64,000 nucleotides of DNA, from positions 17,291 to 81,290 of the forward strand of contig CALUTJ010000011.1 of the NCBI GenBank assembly GCA_944323685.1, in the 5' to 3' direction. The DNA comes from Candidatus Gastranaerophilales bacterium (GTDB lineage: Bacteria > Cyanobacteriota > Vampirovibrionia > Gastranaerophilales > Gastranaerophilaceae). Positions 8,299 to 16,874 of this stretch are shown here, one piece after another. Both the position numbers and the translations under genes were made by a program. The notes below the pieces were generated by a model. It was not told the DNA's origin. It saw only the letters and a list, made by a program, of their open reading frames with translations, and made no database searches. Position 1 is the stretch's first letter, and the number at the start of each line of letters is the position of its first letter.

Positions 8299-8339
8299 AT
8301 TTTTCTCCTTTTTTTCAATTCTGTAACGCTGTTGTTTTT

Positions 8340-8825
8340 TTAAGTCCATAATTTAGAGATTTTTACAGGGGTGTAAATAACCTCTGATTTTTTCTCCTGA
8401 CCTTTAAAAATCTGTCTGTTGCCGCTTTCATCAAAATAGCGGACGACCTGTCTTTCTCTTCCAATAGGTTTTCCGTAAACCCAGGGGATTGTTGTTGCCC
8501 CTGCGACAGGTTTTATAGGGCAGCATTGCGGTTGACGTATTCTCATATCTTTTGTCCTTTCTAAAAATACTCTGGCGCCTTCTCCTTTTATAGCCTGTGT
8601 CATAACAAGTTTAAGCGCGCCTGTTTTTTTATCTTTTTCGTAACTGTGAAGCTCCAGTTTTAAACACCCGTGCTTTTTACAGCAGAGTGTATAAATAATT
8701 TGTTTTACGATTCTTTTCCCGCCGATAATATCATCAACGGGCTTTTTTAAGTGGTAAGTTTCGATACACCAGTAAGTTTCGGGGTCTTGTGTGGAATACA
8801 CAAGTCCGCAGCAGTAGAATTTCAT
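8340..8825 (-). CDS. Cysteine-rich phage protein of unknown function
   Basis: 161 residues, family not recognised. Paired Cys residues (FYCCGLVY, TLCCKKHGC, PQCCPIKP) suggest metal binding, probably zinc. The C-terminal FDESGNRQIFKGQEKK is polar. It has a good ribosome binding site and a TATATAC-like -10 upstream at about 8850. Located between the large terminase and the tail assembly chaperones, downstream of one copy of the 89-bp operator-like repeat. Similar small Cys-rich proteins occur in phage structural operons, but a specific role cannot be given. Confidence 0.55.
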   Translation of the reverse strand: MKFYCCGLVYSTQDPETYWCIETYHLKKPVDDIIGGKRIVKQIIYTLCCKKHGCLKLELHSYEKDKKTGALKLVMTQAIKGEGARVFLERTKDMRIRQPQCCPIKPVAGATTIPWVYGKPIGRERQVVRYFDESGNRQIFKGQEKKSEVIYTPVKISKLWT

Positions 8826-8900
8826 GTTTTTCTCCTCTTGTTGCGCTAAGTATATATCTTATCTTCGGGCTTAATACCCCAAACGGGCACAACTGTCCCC

Positions 8901-8989
8901 GTTTTTTGTAAATTGTGCTTACAACTTTTTGCAAACAGTTTACATTTATAGTTATAACATATTTTTTGTACCCGTTCGGGTACAATTTT
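8901..8989. promoter_or_regulatory. 89-bp operator-like repeat, copy A
   Basis: Identical over 89 bp to 38138-38226, with a shared TCTATTGACAA nearby. It contains the inverted repeat TTGTACCCG-TT-CGGGTACAA (8966-8985) and, on the minus strand, an extended -10-like TGTTATAAC. Copy A stands upstream of the Cys-rich/chaperone/array L/tape-measure genes; copy B stands upstream of array R/tape measure 2. Best read as a shared promoter-operator of the two tail operon segments; a recombination site is the alternative. Confidence 0.5.
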
Positions 8990-9014
8990 TCTATTGACAA
9001 CGTAAAAAAATATG

Positions 9015-10310
9015 TTACAGGATTATTTTTTTAGCGTAATTAGTCTCGTAAAAATTAAGCGCATAGCGGGTTTCGTCCATCGTGTCATCGTTTTCTTTTA
9101 ACGGAGTATCTAAATCAACAAATTTTTCGTTTCTTTCGTCTTCGTTTGGGTAACGATACAGCCCGAACTCTCTTAATGTGTTTTTACAGCGGTCTTTATT
9201 AACAATTAATCTGTCATAGTTGATGATGGCTCGCATAATTCCTATGCTGTCGACTATTTTGGGCTTTTTTTCGTGAACTATTATACCGTTTAGCGCCTGT
9301 CTCAGTTTGTGGTTTTGTTCGGGACGGGCGTTGTCACAGTTAATAAAACGAAAATATCTTTGATACTCCAGCTGTTTATCTAAAATCCATTTTATAACCC
9401 GTTCTTCGGAAATTTTAGAGCCGTAAAGCTCGTCTATTTTGTAATAGGTATAATCCCTTGTGACTCCGTACAAACCGCAGGACAACGGATGAATCCAACC
9501 CCAGTCCAGTCCGAGAAAGTATTCAAAAAATTCGTTTTTGTTGATTTTTTCCACTACCTGTTTGTGAGAGCAGGTATGTTTGTCAAAATTGAAGGTATCA
9601 TACACAAGCCCCTGTGCAACTACCCACAGCCCTTTGATTTTTCTTGCTTCAAAAACACCGTGGTAAAGTTTTTTCTGGTTTTCGATAAAGGCTTTAGAGA
9701 GGTTTGCGTTATCCTCCATTGTAAAGTGCCAGTAGTCAAAAATGCTTTTTATATTCGCATCACCGTCAAGAAATGGTTTTATCCGTTCCCGATAAAGCCA
9801 GTGATTTGCGCTTTCGGGGTTGCTGTCGGCAATTGCCCTTGCATTTTGCGGTGTAAGCCTTGACAAAGCCATATTATAAAAGGAATAGTGGTGCTTTGGC
9901 AGCTCGTTTGCATACCAGAAATCCCATGTTGCACCCTGAATATTTGAGTCGCTGTCAGATTTTCCGCCGCCGACAACAAGGCAGTTATAAAGCTTGCCCC
10001 ACAGTTCTATATCCAGCTCTCCGCTTGAGGAATTATATTTTACCTTTGCCCCGTGATAATTTTTTAAATACGGCAAAAGCTCAACCAGTACGTTATTGCG
10101 CACTGTGTTTTTTGAGTAACCGGAAAAAACTTTGAGGTATTCGTTGCCGACAAAGTCAAAAATCTGAGGGATTTTATAAATAATAGAAAGTGTTTTTGCA
10201 GAACGTACAGCACCGTCACATAATGTAAAAAACGCCATATCTTCGGGCTTTTTGCTTAAGAACAGGCGGTGTTTTCTGCTGTATTTTGATTTAGTCCAAT
10301 CTATCGGCAT
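9015..10310 (-). CDS. Terminase large subunit
   Basis: 431 residues, PBSX-type terminase size. The N-terminal ATPase has an atypical Walker A (DGAVRSAKTLS, Ala in place of the common Gly) and a downstream GATWDFWYANELPK segment at the Walker B/coupling position. The C-terminal nuclease begins YFLGLDWGWIHP, giving the first conserved Asp. It packages DNA into the prohead. It overlaps the small-subunit gene by 20 bp. In this prophage it sits after the tail tube and autotransporter instead of before the portal, which points to rearrangement. Confidence 0.85.
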   Translation of the reverse strand: MPIDWTKSKYSRKHRLFLSKKPEDMAFFTLCDGAVRSAKTLSIIYKIPQIFDFVGNEYLKVFSGYSKNTVRNNVLVELLPYLKNYHGAKVKYNSSSGELDIELWGKLYNCLVVGGGKSDSDSNIQGATWDFWYANELPKHHYSFYNMALSRLTPQNARAIADSNPESANHWLYRERIKPFLDGDANIKSIFDYWHFTMEDNANLSKAFIENQKKLYHGVFEARKIKGLWVVAQGLVYDTFNFDKHTCSHKQVVEKINKNEFFEYFLGLDWGWIHPLSCGLYGVTRDYTYYKIDELYGSKISEERVIKWILDKQLEYQRYFRFINCDNARPEQNHKLRQALNGIIVHEKKPKIVDSIGIMRAIINYDRLIVNKDRCKNTLREFGLYRYPNEDERNEKFVDLDTPLKENDDTMDETRYALNFYETNYAKKIIL

Positions 10311-10698
10311 TTTCCAAATCTTCTCCCATTTCTTTTAAACTTTTTAAAAATTCTTCCTGAGTACAAATATCGTTTGCGCTCTGCTGCTTTACGCTGCCTG
10401 CTGCAGAGAGTGACCTGCGTTCCTCGTTGCTGCAAACAAGCTTGTATAAAGCAGCGTTTAAGGTTGCATTTGTAGAATCAAACCACTTAAGCCGTAAATC
10501 ACGCTTGAGTTTTGCACGGTTTATCTCTATTGCGTCAGTTATTGCAACCGAAGCATCGAGCTTTGCTTGATAAAACAAAGACGGTGAAATTTCCGTAAAA
10601 ATAAAAATTTCATCCTCAAAAATTATGCTGTTTTCTATAATCGTCTCAATACACTGCTTTTCAAGTTTTTTATACTTTGTTTTGCTTATGTTTTTCAT
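10291..10698 (-). CDS. Terminase small subunit (probable)
   Basis: 135 residues, upstream of and overlapping the large terminase gene. The segment INRAKLKRDLRLKWFDSTNA and following LNAALYKLVCSNEERR is typical of small DNA-packaging subunits that recognise the packaging site. The C-terminus is acidic. The ATG at 10698 has no strong ribosome binding site, but a tiny gene just upstream may be translationally linked. Confidence 0.65.
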   Translation of the reverse strand: MKNISKTKYKKLEKQCIETIIENSIIFEDEIFIFTEISPSLFYQAKLDASVAITDAIEINRAKLKRDLRLKWFDSTNATLNAALYKLVCSNEERRSLSAAGSVKQQSANDICTQEEFLKSLKEMGEDLENADRLD

Positions 10699-10709
10699 AC
10701 TATAAATTC

Positions 10710-10790
10710 CTACACTTTATCTCTGTACAGTGATTTCTTTTTGTTAGGTTCATTAATTTTGTCAGTAATTTTTTTTAAATAATTTGTCAT
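10710..10790 (-). CDS. 26-residue peptide upstream of the small terminase
   Basis: ATG at 10790 follows AGGAGGAAAAA, a near-perfect ribosome binding site. The peptide MTNYLKKITDKINEPNKKKS continues for six more residues and ends 11 bp before the small-terminase start. It is basic and possibly a leader for translational coupling, or the 5' remnant of a phage gene cut off by the autotransporter insertion upstream. No family recognised. Confidence 0.4.
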   Translation of the reverse strand: MTNYLKKITDKINEPNKKKSLYRDKV

Positions 10791-10826
10791 TTTTCCTCCT
10801 TTTTAAATTGATACTTCACAAAAAAA

Positions 10827-10851
10827 TCAGATGTTAGAGTTCTAACATCTG
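10827..10851 (-). terminator. Terminator downstream of autotransporter 1
   Basis: CAGATGTTAGA-GT-TCTAACATCTG is a perfect 11-bp stem followed on the minus strand by seven T (ATTTTTTT). It lies about 110 bp after the autotransporter stop and before the 26-residue peptide and terminase genes. Confidence 0.7.
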
Positions 10852-10921
10852 TAAAAAATTTATTTTAGCGGCATAGACGATAACGTCCGCAGGCTGCATC
10901 TGCATTGCATATAAAATAGAA

Positions 10922-10949
10922 GTAGGTTGGGCTTTCAGCCCAACCCTAC
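10922..10949 (+). repeat. REP family 2 copy at the 3' flank of autotransporter 1
   Basis: GTAGGTTGGGCT-TTC-AGCCCAACCCTAC is a hairpin. The same sequence in inverted orientation lies at 15810-15832 on the other flank of the autotransporter gene, and a related copy at 62146-62168 lies upstream of the second autotransporter. Confidence 0.7.
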
Positions 10950-10957
10950 ATAATTCT

Positions 10958-13900
10958 TTATTCTCTGCCGATTTTCCAGCGTAAACCTGCGGAGAGTGAC
11001 ACACCATTACGGCCGCCGTTGTGTATCATCGCCTGTCCAAAGGCTAAGAATTTATCGTTTACCCGCTTTTGTAAACCCACACCATATTGTACATACGGCT
11101 TGATTGACATTTCGGGTAATCTTACACTATCGGCTGTTACTTTTGATTCATCAAGCAAATTCCAAACCATGCTTACACCTATGTATGGCTGCCAGCCGTT
11201 CTTGGTGTTTCCTATGAGTTTTATTCCGGGAGCTAACTGTATTGCGTGCATAGGGTCAGATTCTATTCTTACACCTGCACCGTTTGTGTAATCGAATGTA
11301 TTAACAAAGGTATAAGATATAAGCATACTGGGTTGTAATATCATACCGCCGTCAAAGAACTCAAAGTTGTAACCTGTTTTGTTGCCTAAACCGGCAAGCA
11401 ACATTGTATAGTTTTCAGAACCGTACATTGTTGAGGCATCGCCTGCGGAAGCTCCGACACTTAAAGTTGTAGCATTAAAGAAGTTGCCTTTGTAGAAGGT
11501 TGCTGTTCCGCCTAACAAACCGCCGTTTTGATAAGCGTCAACTCCGCTGTAACGCTGGCTTGCACCGTTGTAACCGATGTAACCTGTTAATACTCTTTCA
11601 AAGCCATTGCCGACAGAGGTTAACGGACTATCGTAACCGACTAAAGTACCATAATTGATGTTAGAAACTTTAGGGCCGTTCTTAAGAGGTACGTTCTCAA
11701 AGCTTGCATAAGGTTTAACCCAGAAGCCTGCACTTTCTTCTTTAAGAAGAAGAGGAGAATAAGTTCCCACATCAGTTGCATCACCGGTCGGACTCATTGC
11801 GTATTTGCCTTGATTAATGATAGCCACACGTTCAAGATACGGGATGTTCATAAATGTATCAGCGTGCTGGAATGCATAATTAAATGTTTGAAGTTGTGTT
11901 GTATAAGCACCTGCCTGTGTTGTAACGGGAGATGCTAAGACAGACGGGTTAAATGCATCGGATATATTGCCGTTGCTGCCGGAGCCTGATGCTGCGCGGT
12001 TAAAGAAGAAGTAGCCGAGTTTATCTTCGCTGTCCACTCCGTAGTTTACGTCGTATTTATAGATTGGTGAATATACCGTATTTGTTCCTTTATATGATAC
12101 GGAGGAGTCGCCTGTATATTCAACGTTGTTTGCGAGTTGTTCATCTGCAAAAAGGATTTTAACGTTTGTTTTTTCCGTTGTGGATATTAAGTTAAGGTAG
12201 TTAACGTTGAGAATGGCATCGGGTGCTATTGTATATGTATCTGCCGTAACTCTGTCCATTGACTCGTTGGCAAGGTCAACGTCAACAGATAGGTTTGTTG
12301 TTCCGTTGAGGTTTAATGTTGGAACGTGCATTGTGCCTATGGCATCGTTGTTTAAGTACATTGCACCCGAGTTAAGCGACAGGCTTTGAGCATTATCAAA
12401 GTAATTTTCTTTTGATAAATACAGGTTTGTGTTATCAAGTGAGATATTGGCGTTGTTTACGTTGTTGTTAACGGTAATTTTGGATTTGTCGTCACCGTCT
12501 AAGTTGAGGCTGTAGCCCTGCGCACCGTCAACAACATCGGATAAAACGATTTCACCTTGATTTGCTGCTGTCATATTGATTGTTTTAGAGGAATCATTCA
12601 TGTAAATAGCAGTAGTGTTGCCGGTGAACTCTGATTTTCCGCCGTCTGCTGTGATGTTTATGTCAACGTTGGAGTTAATAGCTGTTCCGTCAGTGTTTTT
12701 AAACGATGTATTTGTTAAGTTGACGGTTGCATTTTTGTTTTCTGCGTTAATTGCATAGTCTTTGGCACCTTCTATAGAAACATTTGAGATATTCAGGTTT
12801 GTTTCGTTTTGAAGGTTAAAAAGTGTATGAGAGTTTGCATCCAGTGTTGATGGAGCAGATGCGCTTATACCATTGATGTTTAAAACTCCCGCTGTCGTCG
12901 GGTTCAAATCTTCGGATAACATATATTTGGAAGAATCTGCAAACTGGAATGTTCTGTCTTCCTGTGTTTCATAACTGTTTATCAATTGCAGGGTGTCAAG
13001 CTGCTTTTCTATATCAATAGATATAGAATCGTTCAGGGTATCAGTTGTTGCAAGCGACAGACCGCCTTCTTGTATAAATTTGTCCGTATGTTCAACATAG
13101 TTCTTGTCAAACACAAAATCCTGAGCTACTTCTGTTATATTGTCTCCAAAAGCAAGCTGCAAAGTAGATGACGGGTCTGTATTTTTGATAATTTGTACGG
13201 TAACAGCTCCGTCCGCTGTACCGAGAAAGTTTATTGCATTTATTATAAGTGTGCCGGTTGACGTATTTTTCGTAGTAATTGTGTCGGCTGTTTTGTTGGC
13301 GAAGTTTACATCAAGATTGAGTTTTGTGTCTTCGCCTGCTGTCATTGAAACAAAGTTGTAGTTGCGTGTTTCATTGTTTGCAACATCCACAGTTACATTG
13401 CCGGTTGTAACTTTAGCATTTGTTACATCGTTGTACAGGGCTACAGTGCCTGTGCCGTCGCCCGTGATGTTGAGGTTGTAACCCGATGCGCCGTTAATTG
13501 TATCATCAAAGCGGATTGTGCCGTTGTTTTTGGCTGTAAGGTTGATGTTGGTTGAAGAATATGTGGCATAGATAGCTTCATTGCGTTTGCCGTTTGTGTC
13601 TTCAACGTAGTTGCCGCTAAAGATTGATTGTCCGTTGTCGGCTATGATGTTTGTTGTGCCTGATGCATAAATTGCACCGCCCTGTGCCGTGCCGGATTCT
13701 GATTTTACATAGTTGTTGTAAAAATTGCTGTTGGTTAAATTGATTGTATCGTTTCTATTATATATCGCCCCTCCGTATGCCTTGGAACTTCCTGAAGCAT
13801 AGTTACCAATAAAATCGCCTGTGATATCGCCGATTGTGGCTTGGGCACTCGAGGAGTATGCAGAGTTATAAATAGCTCCGCCATAGGCATAAGAACCTGA

Positions 13901-15763
13901 CGCGGAGTTACCTATAAAATCACTTGTGATATCTCCGATTGTGACTGGGAGACTAGAGGAGCGTGCATAGTTATAAATCGCCCCGCCGTAGGCAGAATTA
14001 TCAGTAGATGACACGTAGTTATCAATAAAATCGCCTGTGATATCTCCGATTGTGGCTGGGGAACTCGAGGAGTATACATAGTTATAAATAGCTCCGCCAT
14101 AAGCAGATTTACGAACAGTGTTTACATGGTTGTTAATAAAACTGCCCTCTATGTCGCCGATAGAGGCTTCACCGAAAGAGTCTGTATGGTTTGCAATTGC
14201 ACCGCCGCCTATTTGATCGGTGGAACTGGTACTTGTTGCAGTAGATTCAATATAGTTACCTATAAAATCACCTTTTATATTTCCGATTGCGACTCCGTAC
14301 CTGTATGGATCGTTACAAATCGCCCCGCCAGAGACATATGAACCGGACGCATAGTTGCCAATAAAATTACCTGTTATATCTTCAATGTGTGCAGAGTTAT
14401 TGTTATAAATCGCTCCTCCATAAGATGCATTGTTGCTTATAAAGTCGCCTGTTATATTCCCGATTGTTCCATCGTTATAAATTGCACCGCCGCGGGGATA
14501 GTAACCACGTGAAGATGCGTAGTTGCCTATGAAGTCACCTGCTATATTTCCTATTGTTCCATCGTTATAAAACGCCCCTCCATTAGCTCTGGAACCTGAT
14601 ATATAGTTGCCTATAAAATCACCTGTTATATTTCCGATTGTTCCACGATAGTTATAAATCGCTCCGCCATTAGCATATGAACCACCTAACACATAGTTAC
14701 CTATAAAATCACCGGTTATATTGCCGATTGTTTCATCGTTATAAATCGCTCCGCCATAGAAAGAAGAAACATTAGAATTAGACGAGACGTAATTGCCGAT
14801 AAAATCGCCTGTGATATCGCCGATTTCTCCAGAGTTATAAATCGCTCCACCTTGGGCAGTGGATTGTGTGGACAAATTCGGCACTAGCGCATAGTTGCCG
14901 ATAAAATCGCTTGTGATATCACCAATTTCACCACTGTTATAAATCGCCCCGCCATAGACAGAAGAATTTGTAGAAGACGCATAGTTGCCGATGAAATCAC
15001 CTGTTATATTACCGATTGTTGCGTCATTGGTATTTTCAAGCGCTCCGCCCTTATAACCTGAACTTGGATTTAGCCCTACAAAATCATTATCAATATCTGC
15101 CCCTTGGCGGTCTTCCGTGATTCTATCAGGAGCAAGACGATTGTTATCGACATAGTATTTTATTTCATATTCAAAAGCATTGCCGCTGCCGTCAGCGTTT
15201 GGTGTGGTGACGGTAAATGTTTTTGTATCGTCTGCTATTTCTGGGTAGCCGTACTCTGTTTGTTTTAAATCTACACGGTAATAGACAGGAATATATTTAT
15301 TTTCAGTATCTGACCATTCGTATTTTGTAATTACGTTAATGCCGGGTTGGTCGACTTTGGTTAAAGTGTATGCGCTGTTGGCTGTTTGTGCTGGTGCAGG
15401 GACAGGGGCTTGGGCCATTGCCGGTGCTGCGATGAAGAAGGATAATGCGAGGGTCAAGGCGGCTGTTTTTAATGTCTTTTGCCAGTGCCAACCCTCACCC
15501 TGCCCTCTGTCTTGAAATTGGACGTTTCGGCAAAGCGTGGTTTGCCTGCACATGGGCACTGGGTCTTCGACACGGCGTGCCCGTCCAATTTCGCTCCCAT
15601 CGGAGAGGGTGAATAAATTTTCTGTCATTCTGAAGCGTTCATCATTGTGTGTTTGCGATGATTGGGTGTGTTCAGAATCTGACCGATTCTGAGTGTAATC
15701 GCAAGGCTGGTAAGAATGTTTAAGAAGGTTAGTTTTTTTATTTTTGCGGAAAATCTTTTTCAT
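10958..15763 (-). CDS. Autotransporter 1 (type V secretion, beta-helix adhesin-like)
   Basis: 1601 residues. A cytoplasmic-looking leader of about 95 residues precedes a clear signal peptide (TAALTLALSFFIAAPAMAQ). Residues about 230-640 are tandem repeats built around GGAIYN and IGNITGDFIGNY, a beta-helix passenger. A less repetitive passenger follows, then a C-terminal autotransporter barrel (about 1330-1601) ending SLSAGLRWKIGRE. Predicted surface-exposed. The leader is odd: much of it is translated repeat DNA (SDSEHTQSSQT from REP family 3). A methionine inside the leader, for example at the start of MTENLFTLSDG, may be the real start. The gene interrupts the phage structural operon and is flanked by inverted REP copies. 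Confidence 0.85.
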   Translation of the reverse strand: MKKIFRKNKKTNLLKHSYQPCDYTQNRSDSEHTQSSQTHNDERFRMTENLFTLSDGSEIGRARRVEDPVPMCRQTTLCRNVQFQDRGQGEGWHWQKTLKTAALTLALSFFIAAPAMAQAPVPAPAQTANSAYTLTKVDQPGINVITKYEWSDTENKYIPVYYRVDLKQTEYGYPEIADDTKTFTVTTPNADGSGNAFEYEIKYYVDNNRLAPDRITEDRQGADIDNDFVGLNPSSGYKGGALENTNDATIGNITGDFIGNYASSTNSSVYGGAIYNSGEIGDITSDFIGNYALVPNLSTQSTAQGGAIYNSGEIGDITGDFIGNYVSSNSNVSSFYGGAIYNDETIGNITGDFIGNYVLGGSYANGGAIYNYRGTIGNITGDFIGNYISGSRANGGAFYNDGTIGNIAGDFIGNYASSRGYYPRGGAIYNDGTIGNITGDFISNNASYGGAIYNNNSAHIEDITGNFIGNYASGSYVSGGAICNDPYRYGVAIGNIKGDFIGNYIESTATSTSSTDQIGGGAIANHTDSFGEASIGDIEGSFINNHVNTVRKSAYGGAIYNYVYSSSSPATIGDITGDFIDNYVSSTDNSAYGGAIYNYARSSSLPVTIGDITSDFIGNSASGSYAYGGAIYNSAYSSSAQATIGDITGDFIGNYASGSSKAYGGAIYNRNDTINLTNSNFYNNYVKSESGTAQGGAIYASGTTNIIADNGQSIFSGNYVEDTNGKRNEAIYATYSSTNINLTAKNNGTIRFDDTINGASGYNLNITGDGTGTVALYNDVTNAKVTTGNVTVDVANNETRNYNFVSMTAGEDTKLNLDVNFANKTADTITTKNTSTGTLIINAINFLGTADGAVTVQIIKNTDPSSTLQLAFGDNITEVAQDFVFDKNYVEHTDKFIQEGGLSLATTDTLNDSISIDIEKQLDTLQLINSYETQEDRTFQFADSSKYMLSEDLNPTTAGVLNINGISASAPSTLDANSHTLFNLQNETNLNISNVSIEGAKDYAINAENKNATVNLTNTSFKNTDGTAINSNVDINITADGGKSEFTGNTTAIYMNDSSKTINMTAANQGEIVLSDVVDGAQGYSLNLDGDDKSKITVNNNVNNANISLDNTNLYLSKENYFDNAQSLSLNSGAMYLNNDAIGTMHVPTLNLNGTTNLSVDVDLANESMDRVTADTYTIAPDAILNVNYLNLISTTEKTNVKILFADEQLANNVEYTGDSSVSYKGTNTVYSPIYKYDVNYGVDSEDKLGYFFFNRAASGSGSNGNISDAFNPSVLASPVTTQAGAYTTQLQTFNYAFQHADTFMNIPYLERVAIINQGKYAMSPTGDATDVGTYSPLLLKEESAGFWVKPYASFENVPLKNGPKVSNINYGTLVGYDSPLTSVGNGFERVLTGYIGYNGASQRYSGVDAYQNGGLLGGTATFYKGNFFNATTLSVGASAGDASTMYGSENYTMLLAGLGNKTGYNFEFFDGGMILQPSMLISYTFVNTFDYTNGAGVRIESDPMHAIQLAPGIKLIGNTKNGWQPYIGVSMVWNLLDESKVTADSVRLPEMSIKPYVQYGVGLQKRVNDKFLAFGQAMIHNGGRNGVSLSAGLRWKIGRE

Positions 15764-15809
15764 CTTTTTATGTCCTTTATGTAATAACTAATTCTTTTTT
15801 ATTTTTTTT

Positions 15810-15832
15810 GTTGGGCTGAAAGCCCAACCTAC
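15810..15832 (-). repeat. REP family 2 copy at the 5' flank of autotransporter 1
   Basis: TTGGGCTGAAAGCCCAACCTAC, the reverse complement of the copy at 10922-10949. The two copies bracket the autotransporter gene in inverted orientation. Confidence 0.7.
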
Positions 15833-16514
15833 TGTGCTGTGGTGCTTGTTTTTTTATATCCGAGCTTTGTGGAATGAATTACAGAAAGTTTCACAAACAA
15901 CTACAAGCGAGGTTTGTTTGAGGGCTATGTAAATATAACAAACACTTTAATTTAATGAGGGAGAGCCATTTATATAGCCCGAGTTGCCGAGCACAAGTTT
16001 GTGTTACTTTCTGTGTGAGTGGAACAGCAGCTCGGGAGTTTCTTGGGCTCCACCCGTTCTTTGCGCCAAAGAATGGGTGGAACATAAAACAAAAATTTTT
16101 GTTATTTTTCTTTGATACTTTTCTTTCTTTTTTGCGAATAAAAGAAAGAAAAGTATCGCAAAAGAAAGAAAACAACGCATTGTTAAAAGAGATTTTAAAA
16201 CTCAGAAACGAAAATTTCCGTCCACTCTCAAAATACCATTTTCGGTACGGTAAATTTTCATTCCTTTGTTTAAAAATCTCTAGTCGTATTCCGGCGGCAG
16301 AGCCGCAACACCGCTTACGCGGTATAGGTTGTAACGACTCAGGATGAGCAAAACACTTGTGAGTCGTTTCCCGACCTCTTGCGCGGTTATAGTCATAGTC
16401 ATCATTCAAAGCAGAATAATTCAGTAAGACAGCTGAATCTTGCTCACTTTCAAGTGATGCACTAAATTGTGCATCGGTACAGTCTGCTAAATCATTGATT
16501 TTATACGGTTTATA

Positions 16515-16524
16515 CCCCCCCCCC
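16515..16524 (+). repeat. C10/G10 homopolymer tract
   Basis: Ten C on the plus strand, followed by GAGACTCTTAAAG and GGACAAGGGTTTTGA. The same layout follows the C10 tract at 62387-62396. On the minus strand the G10 lies inside an open frame starting at 16598 (MLKMTGNFNNKKE..., with TATATAC and AGGA upstream), where it codes GGG and keeps the frame open. Whether that frame is a gene is uncertain. Confidence 0.6.
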
Positions 16525-16776
16525 GAGACTCTTAAAGTCTTGTGGGACAAGGGTTTTGATTCTTTTTTGTTATTAAAGTTTCCTGTCATTTTTAACATCC
16601 TGTGTATATACTACCTATATACTAAGTACCCAAATTTTTAAATTTATAACACTTTTGACTCACTTTATTAAGAAATTGTTACAAACTCACCTTGCCAAAA
16701 TTGGCGACAAGGCATATGTGCCCGAGGTTTTCAGGATTTTACAAATCTGTAATGACAGTATTTAATTATACAAAAT

Positions 16777-16850
16777 AAAAAGGGAAGCCCCCGGATAAGT
16801 CCAACGGTGTAACCAGTGCACACCCTCGGACTGCGGGGGGAATCCTTTTT
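16777..16850 (-). terminator. Large hairpin terminator after the tail tube gene
   Basis: AAAAGG, CCCCCG and AGTCC arms pair across the element with GGACT, CGGGGG and CCTTTT, giving an interrupted stem of about 17 bp that ends in a T run on the minus strand. It follows the tail tube stop by about 25 bp and closes the capsid-tail tube transcript. Confidence 0.65.
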
Positions 16851-16874
16851 AAAGACACTAGCAGAAATTATACA

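Larger units (their letters stand above)
15833..16874. repeat. Palindrome-rich intergenic island (about 1 kb), no convincing gene
   Basis: This stretch holds several strong hairpins: about 16030-16082 (TCCACCC...GGGTGGA around CGC), about 16125-16156 (TACTTTTCTTTCTTTT with its complement around TTGCGAAT), and smaller GC-rich ones at 16290-16320. A C10 tract lies at 16515-16524. A 235-codon minus-strand frame (15891-16598) crosses all of it, but the translation is repeat-derived low-complexity sequence with no domain; only its first ~70 codons, up to about 16390, look protein-like. The island separates the tail tube gene from the autotransporter. Confidence 0.55.

Noticed and set aside
8734..9000. 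88-codon minus-strand frame across the operator-like repeat
   Set aside because: It overlaps the Cys-rich gene start and the repeat; no ribosome binding site.
9489..9863. 124-codon plus-strand frame inside the large terminase gene
   Set aside because: Antisense shadow of a well supported gene.
15891..16598. 235-codon minus-strand frame upstream of autotransporter 1
   Set aside because: It runs through several hairpins and the translation is repeat-derived low-complexity sequence. Only the first ~70 codons look protein-like, so it is described as part of the repeat island.
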